From: Flavobacteriaceae bacterium
GTDB taxonomy: Bacteria; Bacteroidota; Bacteroidia; Flavobacteriales; Flavobacteriaceae
Length of the DNA: 7,875 bases
Direction: 5' to 3'
NCBI GenBank assembly: GCA_016649785.1
Contig: JAENXB010000132.1
Coordinates: 1-7,875, forward strand
A program made the position numbers and the translations under genes. The notes beneath the pieces are model-generated. The model was not told where the DNA came from and ran no database searches. It worked only from the letters and a program-made list of their open reading frames with translations. Of this stretch, positions 1-6,281 are shown piece by piece (the stretch's first letter is position 1; each line of letters starts with the position of its first letter).

Positions 1-2
1 CC

Positions 3-104
3 GTAGGACAGTATGCTAATGAGGAAGTGATCAAGAAGTATCTCCAAAATCAAGGAAAATCGAACTATAAAGAGATACATAGAAATCAATTACGTTTGTT
101 TTGA
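3..104 (+). CDS. tnpA: IS200/IS605-like transposase, C-terminal end (partial)
   Basis: The frame beginning at base 3 is open from the window edge to TGA at 102-104 and gives 33 residues, starting VGQYANEEVIKKYLQNQG and ending NQLRLF. The EE-x-IKKYLxNQ pattern followed by a short tail ending in LF resembles the C-terminal helix of small Y1 (HUH) transposases of the IS200/IS605 group. These cut single-stranded DNA through a tyrosine and recognise subterminal hairpins. The catalytic HUH motif and tyrosine lie upstream of the window, so activity cannot be judged. The stop codon touches the base of a hairpin with a bulged T (105-130), which is the arrangement expected at the right end of such an element and strengthens the call. 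A related Y1 protein of the REP-associated type (RAYT) is an alternative. Confidence 0.7.
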   Translation, partial: VGQYANEEVIKKYLQNQGKSNYKEIHRNQLRLF

Positions 105-140
105 TACCTCGATGGCTCTGCCTCGAGGTAGTTCATTCAA
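98..140 (+). mobile_element. Right end of an IS200/IS605-like element
   Basis: The left arm TACCTCGA (105-112) pairs with TCGAGGTA (123-130). Inside it GGC (114-116) pairs with GCC (120-122) around the loop TCT, leaving T113 unpaired. This makes an 11-bp stem with a single extruded T. Subterminal hairpins with a bulged T are what IS608-type TnpA proteins recognise. The tetranucleotide TTGA (101-104) lies directly 5' of the hairpin and is complementary to TCAA (137-140), six bases 3' of it. That fits the guide and cleavage sequence arrangement of this family, so the element probably ends at or near base 140. The exact end is inferred; the left end is outside the window. Confidence 0.6.
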
Positions 141-165
141 TTTTTATTCACTTATTTTTATCATT

Positions 166-203
166 AGACCCGATAACCTGAATGTTAATTCGGGTTTTGT
201 TTT
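166..203 (+). terminator. Possible intrinsic terminator upstream of guaB
   Basis: ACCCGA (168-173) pairs with TCGGGT (190-195), and TAA (174-176) can pair with TTA (185-187) inside it. The stem can be extended outward by a G-U pair and an A-U pair. It is followed by a T-rich run interrupted by one G (195-203). It lies upstream of the predicted guaB start point, so it would stop transcripts coming from the left, including any from the insertion sequence. The stem is short and the loop long, so efficiency is uncertain. Confidence 0.45.
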
Positions 204-212
204 AAAAATGCT

Positions 213-220
213 TACTTTTG
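213..220 (+). promoter_or_regulatory. guaB promoter, -7 box
   Basis: TACTTTTG matches the Bacteroidota -7 consensus TAnnTTTG exactly and lies 24 bases before the guaB ATG. I find no good TTG -33 element at the usual 17-23 base distance; the bases there belong to the right arm of the possible terminator. Start of transcription would be near 226, giving a leader of under 20 bases. Confidence 0.55.
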
Positions 221-223
221 CAC

Positions 224-243
224 GCAATTAAATCTTTAATTGC
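224..243. promoter_or_regulatory. Perfect palindrome between the guaB promoter and start codon
   Basis: GCAATTAAA (224-232) is followed after two bases (TC) by its exact reverse complement TTTAATTGC (235-243). The repeat starts four bases after the -7 box and ends one base before the ATG at 245. A dimeric repressor bound here would cover the predicted transcription start. In RNA, the same bases could form a stem in the very short leader and hide the start codon region. Which of the two applies, if either, is inference. Confidence 0.5.
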
Positions 244-244
244 T

Positions 245-1717
245 ATGACTGCACACGACTTCAAGATTATTGGCGAGGGACTCACCTACGATGATGTTTT
301 ATTGATCCCTGCTTATTCTGATATTTTACCGCGAGAGGTAAGTATTCGCTCCAGATTCACGAAAAACATACCTATTAATGTGCCTATTGTATCTGCTGCC
401 ATGGATACGGTTACCGAAAGTAAAATGGCCATCGCCATTGCAAGGGAAGGTGGAATTGGTGTGCTTCACAAGAATATGTCAATAGAAGCGCAGGCTTTAA
501 AAGTGAGAAAGGTAAAGCGTGCAGAAAGCGGGATGATCATAGATCCTATTACTTTGCCAATTACGGCCACGGTGAACGATGCAAAACGGAATATGCAGGA
601 ACACAGCATCGGGGGAATTCCAATTATAGATAATAAAGGTAAATTGTTGGGAATAGTAACCAACCGGGATTTGCGTTTTGAAAAAGACAGCGATCGTCCA
701 ATTTCGGAAGTAATGACTTCAAAAAACCTGGTTACGGTTTCGGAAGGAACTTCTCTGGAAGAAGCAGAAGATATTCTTCAGCAATATAAAATCGAAAAAT
801 TACCTGTGGTTAATTCCGAAAAGAAACTGGTGGGATTGATCACATTTAGGGATATTACAAAACTCACTCAAAAACCTGTAGCCAATAAAGACAGTTATGG
901 ACGTTTACGTGTTGCGGCGGCTCTTGGAGTAACATCTGATATCGTTGAACGCGCCGCGGCTTTGGTGAATGCGGGAGTAGATGCAGTGGTAATTGATACC
1001 GCGCACGGACATACCAAGGGAGTTGTAGATGTATTAAAAAAGATAAAGGCAAAATTCCCGGATCTGGAAGTTGTTGTTGGAAATATCGCCACAGGCGAGG
1101 CCGCAAGATATTTGGTAGATGCCGGTGCCGATGCCGTTAAAGTTGGGATTGGTCCAGGATCTATTTGCACAACCAGAGTGGTGGCCGGGGTTGGTTTTCC
1201 TCAATTTTCGGCGGTATTGGAAGTCGCCGCCGCGATTAAAGGCAGTGGAATTCCTGTAATTGCAGATGGAGGAATTCGATATACCGGAGATATCCCTAAA
1301 GCCATCGCAGCAGGAGCAGATTGCGTGATGTTGGGTTCTTTGCTTGCCGGAACTAAGGAATCTCCGGGAGAAACCATTATTTTTGAGGGAAGGAAATTTA
1401 AATCCTACCGTGGTATGGGTTCTATTGAAGCCATGCAACAAGGTTCAAAAGACCGGTATTTCCAGGATGTTGAAGATGATATCAAGAAATTGGTGCCTGA
1501 AGGAATCGTGGGAAGGGTTCCTTATAAAGGAGATCTGGAGGAAAGCATCAATCAGTTTGTTGGCGGATTGCGCGCCGGAATGGGTTATTGCGGGGCAAAA
1601 GACATTGCCGGCCTTCAGGATAAAGGAAGGTTTATAAAAATCACAGCCTCGGGAATTCACGAAAGTCATCCTCATGACGTGACCATTACCAACGAATCTC
1701 CTAATTACAGCAGATAA
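245..1717 (+). CDS. guaB: Inosine-5'-monophosphate dehydrogenase
   Basis: GuaB oxidises IMP to XMP with NAD+, the committed step of guanine nucleotide synthesis, as a cytosolic tetramer. The protein has 490 residues, the usual family length. The TIM barrel begins with GEGLTYDDVLL (10-20) and SAAMDTVTE (50-58). Two CBS domains are inserted at about 99-148 and 157-209; in this family they form the nucleotide-binding regulatory module. NAD-contacting DTAHGH is at 251-256. The catalytic loop GPGSICTT carries the nucleophile Cys308, and the mobile flap DRYF supplies the Arg404-Tyr405 dyad. All key residues are present. I chose ATG 245; an upstream in-frame TTG at 218 falls inside the promoter box and can be dismissed. 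The gene stands alone with its own promoter and terminator, with a perfect palindrome in front of the start. Confidence 0.97.
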   Translation: MTAHDFKIIGEGLTYDDVLLIPAYSDILPREVSIRSRFTKNIPINVPIVSAAMDTVTESKMAIAIAREGGIGVLHKNMSIEAQALKVRKVKRAESGMIIDPITLPITATVNDAKRNMQEHSIGGIPIIDNKGKLLGIVTNRDLRFEKDSDRPISEVMTSKNLVTVSEGTSLEEAEDILQQYKIEKLPVVNSEKKLVGLITFRDITKLTQKPVANKDSYGRLRVAAALGVTSDIVERAAALVNAGVDAVVIDTAHGHTKGVVDVLKKIKAKFPDLEVVVGNIATGEAARYLVDAGADAVKVGIGPGSICTTRVVAGVGFPQFSAVLEVAAAIKGSGIPVIADGGIRYTGDIPKAIAAGADCVMLGSLLAGTKESPGETIIFEGRKFKSYRGMGSIEAMQQGSKDRYFQDVEDDIKKLVPEGIVGRVPYKGDLEESINQFVGGLRAGMGYCGAKDIAGLQDKGRFIKITASGIHESHPHDVTITNESPNYSR

Positions 1718-1733
1718 AATCACAATTTTGCAT

Positions 1734-1778
1734 ATTAAAAAAAGGCTGCCCAATTATTTTGGACAGCCTTTTTTTAAT
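1734..1778. terminator. Bidirectional intrinsic terminator between guaB and the OmpH-like gene
   Basis: GGCTGCCC (1744-1751) pairs with GGACAGCC (1761-1768) with one C-A mismatch around a nine-base AT loop. Seven A's on the left and seven T's on the right extend the stem and provide a U tract on either strand. It sits 16 bases after the guaB stop and 15 before the stop of the convergent gene, so it can end both transcripts. Confidence 0.92.
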
Positions 1779-1793
1779 TATTTTTAGAGGTAA

Positions 1794-2300
1794 TTATTTT
1801 GCGGTAATCCCCAATTTTTCCAATACGGCATCTGTAATATCAAATTTTGGATCGGCAAAGGCAAGTCCGTTTGTACTGGAGTTGAATATTTGAGTATATC
1901 CTTGTACCGAAATCACCGTTTTCATCGCCTCGTCAATTTTCAAATAGAATGGTTGGGTGAGTTCATTCCTTCTCATTTGGACCAAAACGGAAGCTTTTTG
2001 TCTGAAATTTTTAATTTCATTTTCCACTTCCATGATTTCACTTTCTTTTGAAGTTTTTTCTTCTACAGTGTAAGTGGTGTTGTTTGCCTGATAGGCGGCA
2101 ATTAATTCTTCATATTTCTTAATTGAGGTTTGCAATTCGGCCTGAAGCTCTGTGTTGTAGGTTTTTAGTCCTTCTTCCACCTTGCTAATTTCAGGCATTT
2201 GGCCCAGGATATAATCGGCATCAATGGTGCCAACTTTAGTTTGTGCCTGAAGACAGGTAGCGGATAAAACAACCGCAATTGCTAAAATAAATTTTTTCAT
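1794..2300 (-). CDS. OmpH/Skp-family periplasmic chaperone-like protein
   Basis: The 168-residue protein has a clear Sec signal peptide: MKK, a hydrophobic stretch FILAIAVVL, then LQA-Q with likely cleavage after Ala19. The mature part starts VGTIDADYILGQMPEI, a typical start of OmpH/Skp proteins, and continues as a long charged helical region (about 38-112) expected to form the coiled-coil arms. It ends with FDITDAVLEKLGI, the usual flavobacterial OmpH ending. Skp homologues are trimeric holdases that keep outer-membrane proteins soluble in the periplasm. The family usually sits beside bamA, which is not seen here, so this may be an extra paralogue; I give no gene symbol for that reason. It is convergent with guaB and shares its terminator. 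A promoter box lies just upstream, so it can be transcribed apart from the small gene before it. Confidence 0.88.
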   Translation of the reverse strand: MKKFILAIAVVLSATCLQAQTKVGTIDADYILGQMPEISKVEEGLKTYNTELQAELQTSIKKYEELIAAYQANNTTYTVEEKTSKESEIMEVENEIKNFRQKASVLVQMRRNELTQPFYLKIDEAMKTVISVQGYTQIFNSSTNGLAFADPKFDITDAVLEKLGITAK

Positions 2301-2317
2301 GATTATTTGATTTTTGA

Positions 2318-2325
2318 CAAATATA
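2318..2325 (-). promoter_or_regulatory. Promoter -7 box for the OmpH-like gene
   Basis: On the minus strand the sequence reads TATATTTG, an exact match to TAnnTTTG, 17 bases before the ATG at 2300. Transcription would start about 10 bases before the start codon. The nearest minus-strand TTG is about 30 bases upstream, which is too far for a normal -33 element, so the promoter is either weak or factor-dependent. Confidence 0.5.
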
Positions 2326-2369
2326 AATGAGTGATCTAAATAAATCGGAAAAAATCAAATTAAAATAAA

Positions 2370-2612
2370 TTATTCGGTGTATAAAGTTGCCCGATGCGGC
2401 TTTAAAATATCCCTGAATTTTAAAATTTCAGATTCGGGAATTACCCAAAATGCAATTGTGTGCATTTCATTTATTTGTTGAAATCCTGTAATATTCCAAT
2501 CCTGGAGATGCTCGGTTTTTATGAAATCCTTTAAATGAATTTCGTGATGTTGTGCCGTCAGCAAAGCGTTGGGACCTCTAAAATCCCAGATAAGTTTTAT
2601 TTGTCTTTCCAT
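2370..2612 (-). CDS. Small conserved-looking protein of unknown function (80 aa)
   Basis: The product is MERQIKLIWDFRGPNALLTA and onward, 80 residues, ending KPHRATLYTE. It has no signal peptide or membrane segment and is predicted to be cytosolic. Histidines occur in a run near residues 22-26 (HHEIH) and near 51 and 73, and an IAFWVI strand lies between; this looks like a small alpha/beta fold. I believe similar proteins exist in other Bacteroidota, but I cannot name a family or function. The codon use and absence of stops fit a real gene. It starts six bases after the ancestral stop of the SRPBCC pseudogene on the same strand, which suggests the two were once an operon. The OmpH-like gene follows 69 bases downstream. 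Confidence 0.7.
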   Translation of the reverse strand: MERQIKLIWDFRGPNALLTAQHHEIHLKDFIKTEHLQDWNITGFQQINEMHTIAFWVIPESEILKFRDILKPHRATLYTE

Positions 2613-2618
2613 GTTGTT

Positions 2619-2814
2619 TTAATTATCCCTAATACTTTTACCTTCTTAAGCAAAAGCCTTAAAATCCTGCATATATTTTAATGATCGTTTTTCAAAAGCG
2701 TCCGGCATTAATAAACCAATTCATTTCATAAATCCACTAAATTGAAATTCATTGTAAGAAATCGACAACATCCTTTCCTGGCAGGGTTATAATAATTTCC
2801 TTTGAATATTTCAT
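2619..2814 (-). pseudogene. SRPBCC-family protein, decayed with large internal deletion
   Basis: On the minus strand, ATG at 2814 opens MKYSKEIIITLPGKDVVDFL, the N-terminal strand and helix of a SRPBCC (START-like, ligand-binding) protein, and stops at TGA 2749-2751. One frame over, from 2753 leftward, the sequence reads NEFQFSGFMK, stop, IGLLMPDAFEKRSLKYMQDF, then KAFA, stop, EGKSIRDN, and the final TAA at 2619-2621. These match the C-terminal strand and long helix that I recall for flavobacterial members of about 145 residues. About 80 central codons are missing, the two halves are in different frames at the junction near 2750, and two in-frame stops (2721-2723, 2646-2648) break the second half. 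The product cannot be functional. Assignment rests on remembered family sequences; the joined N- and C-terminal halves make coincidence unlikely. Confidence 0.75.
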
Positions 2815-2902
2815 CTTGGTGCCATTTTTGTTAAAAATCCAAGGTACTTCAGAAATTCATATTTTTTATTATAATTTGCTGAAATTGAAATCGTTTGTGG
2901 TA

Positions 2903-2920
2903 ATAGCTTGCAGAAGCTAT
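2903..2920. promoter_or_regulatory. Palindrome over the -33 element of the surA-operon promoter
   Basis: ATAGCTT (2903-2909) is followed after GCAG by its exact reverse complement AAGCTAT (2914-2920). The TTG of the -33 element (2908-2910) lies inside the palindrome. A protein bound here would compete with RNA polymerase or, if an activator, contact it. No candidate regulator is encoded in the window. Confidence 0.45.
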
Positions 2921-2937
2921 CAGAATTCTTATTTTTG
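2908..2937 (+). promoter_or_regulatory. Promoter of the lipoprotein-surA-moxR operon
   Basis: TTG at 2908-2910 is separated by 19 bases from TATTTTTG at 2930-2937. Both elements and the spacing fit the Bacteroidota consensus exactly, making this the best promoter in the window. Transcription should start near 2943, leaving a leader of about 75 bases. A small hairpin, TCCGAA (2957-2962) pairing with TTCGGA (2966-2971) around GAG, lies in that leader. Confidence 0.65.
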
Positions 2938-3019
2938 CCGCAATATTTTTTTAATATCCGAAGAGTTCGGAAATTGTTTGAAAAATCAACAGGTACAATA
3001 TCTATATTAAACGCAATTG

Positions 3020-3883
3020 ATGGGGAAGCATACCTTAAAATTTTTACTTGTATTATGTTTTTCGACATTCCTGCAGTCTTGTAATTATTATAAAGAGACG
3101 GAAGAGCGCGAAGTTGTTGCCAGGGTAAATGAAAATTACCTTTATAAAGAAGATATTCAGGCTTTGATCGGGGAAAATGTCACAGAGGAAGACAGCATCC
3201 TTATTGTTTCAAATTTTATAACCCGATGGGCGACACAACAATTATTGATAGATCGTGCAAAATATAATTTGAGCAGTGAAGTTCAAAAGGAATTTGACGA
3301 ATTGGTAAAAAATTACAAAAACGAATTATATACCAAGGCTTATGCTGATGCCCTGGTTTCCAAAAAGCTGGATACATCCTTTAACGAAAGTGAAATTGAA
3401 TCCTATTACGATGCGCATTTGGAAAATTTCAGGTTAAATGAAGATCTGGTAAAACTGAGGTTTATCAATTTAGATAAAAATAGCTTGGATTTTAAAGATA
3501 TCAAAAGGAAATTTATACGATTCAATGAGGAGGATAAAACCGATTTGGATAAAATTGCGCTTCAGTTTAAGGCCTTTTCCTTTAACGATTCGGTTTGGGT
3601 AAGTACCAGCTCGGTTTTTAACAGGATTGGCCCCCTTAGTGACAGCAATAAATCACAATTATTAAAAAAATCGAATTTTCTTGAACTTGAAGATTCATTA
3701 GAAGTATATTTGGTGTACGTAAATTATGTGTTGTTGAGAAATGATCAGGCCCCGTTGGAATATGCAAATTCAACGATAAAGCAAATTATTCTCAATAAAC
3801 GCAAAGCCGAATTGGTAAAAGAATTAGAAAAAGATATAACTAGAGATGCAATTGAAAACAAACAATTTGAAATTTATAATTAA
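3020..3883 (+). CDS. SurA-like lipoprotein lacking a rotamase domain
   Basis: The 287-residue protein begins with a lipoprotein signal: MGKH, hydrophobic core LKFLLVLCFSTF, and lipobox LQSC with the modified Cys21. The mature part reads VVARVNENYLYKEDIQALI, followed by helices with RWATQQLLIDRA and YKNELYTKAYADALVSKKL. This resembles the N-terminal helical domain of SurA/PpiC-type chaperones. No parvulin signature (such as GG-x-hydrophobic with GFH) follows; the rest looks like the C-terminal helical part. It probably acts in the periplasm, anchored to a membrane, as a chaperone or SurA partner for outer-membrane proteins. I chose ATG 3020 over an adjacent in-frame TTG at 3017. It is the first gene of the operon, and its end overlaps surA by 38 bases, suggesting translational coupling. 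The precise role is inferred. Confidence 0.8.
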   Translation: MGKHTLKFLLVLCFSTFLQSCNYYKETEEREVVARVNENYLYKEDIQALIGENVTEEDSILIVSNFITRWATQQLLIDRAKYNLSSEVQKEFDELVKNYKNELYTKAYADALVSKKLDTSFNESEIESYYDAHLENFRLNEDLVKLRFINLDKNSLDFKDIKRKFIRFNEEDKTDLDKIALQFKAFSFNDSVWVSTSSVFNRIGPLSDSNKSQLLKKSNFLELEDSLEVYLVYVNYVLLRNDQAPLEYANSTIKQIILNKRKAELVKELEKDITRDAIENKQFEIYN

Positions 3884-5303
3884 CAGCGCCGCTGTTTTGT
3901 TCTTAACATTAGGAATGGTACAAGAAAGTCGTGCTCAGGAAGTTATCGTAACTGATAGTACCGCTATTCAACCACTGGAAGAAATAGTTGAAGCGAAGCC
4001 CGCCCCGAGCGAATTCAAAAGAATTAAGGTTGATGGAATTGCCGCTGTGGTTGGGGAATATGTAATTTTAGACAGCGATATAGATCTGATGTACAAAGAT
4101 CTTAAAAGTCAGGGAATTTCTACTGCCGATATTACCGATTGCCAGCTGGCGGGAAGTTTGCTTGAAAACAAATTATATGCCCACCATGCAGTTCAGGACA
4201 GTATCCTGGTTGCCGATTCTGAAGTTGAAAATTTTGTCGACCAACAAGTTTCTCAAATGGTGGGACAGATTGGTTCCATGGATAAAGTGTTGAAGTTTTA
4301 TAAAAGGGATACAGAAGAAGAGTTCAAAAAAGAATTGTTCGAACTGAACAAACAACGGGAACTGGCAAATAGGATGCAGAAAAAAATTATTGAAACCGTA
4401 GAGATTACGCCAGATGAAGTGCGGGCCTATTTCGCGGGGATTCCAGAAGATAAACGTCCTATTTTTGGCGATGAGGTGGAGATCTCACAAATTATAATCA
4501 AACCCGAAATTCCGCAAAGCGAAAAGCAAAAAGTTATAGACAGACTTAATGAATTTAAGGAAGATGTTGTGGAGAACGGAGCCAGCTTTGCTACCAAAGC
4601 GATACTTTATTCACAGGATCCCGGATCGAGTAAAGATGGAGGCCGTATGGTAATTACCAGGAAAGACGGACTGGACAAGGATTTTAAGGATACCGCTTTT
4701 AGTTTGCAGGAAGGGGAAGTTAGTGAGCCGTTTGAATCCCAATTTGGATTTCATATCATAAAAGTTGATAAGGTGATTGGTCAAAACCTTGAAATAAGAC
4801 ATCTTCTATTAATTCCGGATGTTACCAATGCTACAATGGAAAAGGCTAAAGAACAGATAGACAGCATCCGAACCCAGCTTGTTGCAAAAGAATTGACTTT
4901 TGCTGATGCAGCGAAAAAATATTCAGATGAAGAACAAACAGCTGCCAATGGCGGTAAGTTGATAAATCCTACCACTGGGGACACCCGCTTTGAGATTAAC
5001 AAAATAGATCCTTCACTTTACGATCAAATAGTCAATTTAAAGGAAGATGATGTTTCATTGGTGCTTACAGATCAGGACCGTACAGGGAGGGTGTTCTATA
5101 AAATAATCACAGTGAACAAACGCTATACTGAACACAAAGCTGATTTTGCACAGGATTATTTAAAAATTAAGGAACTTGCCTTAAAAGATAAACAGTTGGA
5201 TGCCATTGAAAAATGGCAGGAGGAAAAAATTGCCGATACGTATATAAAAATCAATGGTAAATTCCGCAATTGCGATTATGAAAGCAATTGGTTAAAAAAA
5301 TAA
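3846..5303 (+). CDS. surA: SurA-type periplasmic peptidyl-prolyl isomerase and chaperone
   Basis: The 485-residue protein has a Sec signal peptide (hydrophobic IINSAAVLFLTLGMV, likely cleavage SRA-QE at 30-31). After a linker, KVDGIAAVVGEYVILDSDID (61-80) starts the SurA N-terminal chaperone domain, which runs to about 180. Parvulin domain 1 (about 208-308) contains FAT..YSQDPGSSKDGG, DKDFKDTAFSL and the closing FGFHIIKV. Domain 2 (about 316-423) keeps HLLLIP, FADAAKKYSDEEQTAANGG and YKII but has diverged toward its end, so its isomerase activity is less certain. It ends FRNCDYESNWLKK, as flavobacterial homologues do. SurA escorts unfolded outer-membrane proteins to the BAM complex. ATG 3846 lies inside the preceding gene and gives a complete signal peptide; the next in-frame ATG (3915) would destroy it. 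Confidence 0.93.
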   Translation: MQLKTNNLKFIINSAAVLFLTLGMVQESRAQEVIVTDSTAIQPLEEIVEAKPAPSEFKRIKVDGIAAVVGEYVILDSDIDLMYKDLKSQGISTADITDCQLAGSLLENKLYAHHAVQDSILVADSEVENFVDQQVSQMVGQIGSMDKVLKFYKRDTEEEFKKELFELNKQRELANRMQKKIIETVEITPDEVRAYFAGIPEDKRPIFGDEVEISQIIIKPEIPQSEKQKVIDRLNEFKEDVVENGASFATKAILYSQDPGSSKDGGRMVITRKDGLDKDFKDTAFSLQEGEVSEPFESQFGFHIIKVDKVIGQNLEIRHLLLIPDVTNATMEKAKEQIDSIRTQLVAKELTFADAAKKYSDEEQTAANGGKLINPTTGDTRFEINKIDPSLYDQIVNLKEDDVSLVLTDQDRTGRVFYKIITVNKRYTEHKADFAQDYLKIKELALKDKQLDAIEKWQEEKIADTYIKINGKFRNCDYESNWLKK

Positions 5304-5313
5304 ACTACTATAA

Positions 5314-6267
5314 ATGTCTGATGTGGCCGCAGTAGAATCTTTGGTTGAAAAACACCAAAAACTTAAGCAGGAAATTGCAAAGGTAATTGTTGGTCAGGAA
5401 GAAGTGATCAATCAAATTCTCTTATCAATTTTTGCTGGTGGCCATGCATTGCTTATTGGAGTTCCCGGATTGGCTAAAACCTTAATGGTAAATACCATTG
5501 CCCAGGCTTTGGGATTGGATTTTAAACGGATTCAATTTACGCCGGATCTAATGCCCAGCGATATTCTTGGGTCGGAGATATTGGATGAAAACAGGCATTT
5601 TAAATTTATAAAAGGCCCGGTGTTTTCCAACATTATCCTGGCCGATGAGATCAACAGGACTCCACCTAAAACTCAGGCAGCAATGCTTGAAGCTATGCAG
5701 GAAAGAGCGGTGACCGTTGCAGGAAATAACTACAAACTCAGTTTGCCCTATTTTGTCCTGGCAACCCAAAATCCTATCGAGCAGGAAGGCACTTATCCTT
5801 TACCGGAAGCTCAACTGGATCGTTTTATGTTTGCCATTAATCTGGATTATCCCTCCTTTGAGGAGGAAGTTAACGTGGTAAAAAAGACCACCGCCAATAA
5901 TCAGGAAACCATTAATCCATTATTTTCTGCTGAAGAAATTATTGAGATCCAGCAACTTATACGCCGGGTACCGGTTGCAGATAACGTAGTGGAATATGCC
6001 GTAAACCTGGTTGGAAAAACCAGGCCCCAGGGAGGAACCGCTCCCGAAATAGTTAAAAATTATGTCGATTGGGGAGCAGGGCCAAGAGCCTCCCAAAATT
6101 TGGTGTTGGCGGCAAAAGCCCATGCAGTGGTCAATGGAAAATTCTCCCCTGACATTGAAAATATTCAGGCTGTAGCTCTGGGGATCCTTAGACATAGGCT
6201 TATAAAAAATTATAAGGCAGAAGCAGAAGGGATTTCAGAAGAACAGATAATTAAGTATTTGTTTTAG
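5314..6267 (+). CDS. MoxR-family AAA+ ATPase
   Basis: MoxR proteins are AAA+ ATPases with chaperone-like roles in maturing or activating partner proteins, often with von Willebrand factor A proteins. The 317-residue product is full length and cytosolic. Walker A is GVPGLAKT (49-56) in the usual MoxR form, Walker B is ILADEINR (108-115), sensor 1 is ATQNP (150-154), the arginine-finger region is LDRFMF (168-173), and sensor 2 is GPRAS (256-260). The typical PLPEAQLDRF segment is intact, so it should be active. The start lies 10 bases after the surA stop, so cotranscription is very likely. The DUF58 and VWA genes usually next to moxR are absent here: a 639-base spacer follows. Partner and substrate are therefore unknown; a link to envelope biogenesis is suggested only by position. 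Confidence 0.93.
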   Translation: MSDVAAVESLVEKHQKLKQEIAKVIVGQEEVINQILLSIFAGGHALLIGVPGLAKTLMVNTIAQALGLDFKRIQFTPDLMPSDILGSEILDENRHFKFIKGPVFSNIILADEINRTPPKTQAAMLEAMQERAVTVAGNNYKLSLPYFVLATQNPIEQEGTYPLPEAQLDRFMFAINLDYPSFEEEVNVVKKTTANNQETINPLFSAEEIIEIQQLIRRVPVADNVVEYAVNLVGKTRPQGGTAPEIVKNYVDWGAGPRASQNLVLAAKAHAVVNGKFSPDIENIQAVALGILRHRLIKNYKAEAEGISEEQIIKYLF

Positions 6268-6281
6268 TTCTAAAAATAGAA

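Noticed and set aside
218..244. N-terminal extension of GuaB from TTG 218
   Set aside because: The TTG overlaps the -7 promoter box and the nine extra residues are not part of known GuaB N-termini; ATG 245 gives the usual MTAH start and length.
864..1441. Several minus-strand open frames within guaB
   Set aside because: They are shadows of the strongly coding plus strand of guaB.
1344..1637. Plus-strand 97-codon frame inside guaB
   Set aside because: It is out of frame with guaB over conserved catalytic-flap sequence; guaB coding fully explains the region.
2816..3010. Plus-strand open frame of 64 codons
   Set aside because: It spans the promoter and leader of the surA operon, has AT-driven composition and no recognisable protein features.
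2943..3019. Riboswitch in the leader of the surA operon
   Set aside because: The leader is about 75 bases with only a 6-bp hairpin and matches no riboswitch core I recognise.
2811..3068. Minus-strand open frame of 85 codons
   Set aside because: It runs across the well-supported promoter and the start of the lipoprotein gene on the other strand and resembles no family; only its end touches the pseudogene start.
6268..6281. TTCTA/TAGAA hairpin directly after moxR as a terminator
   Set aside because: The stem has five weak base pairs and is followed by A's, not T's, on the plus strand.
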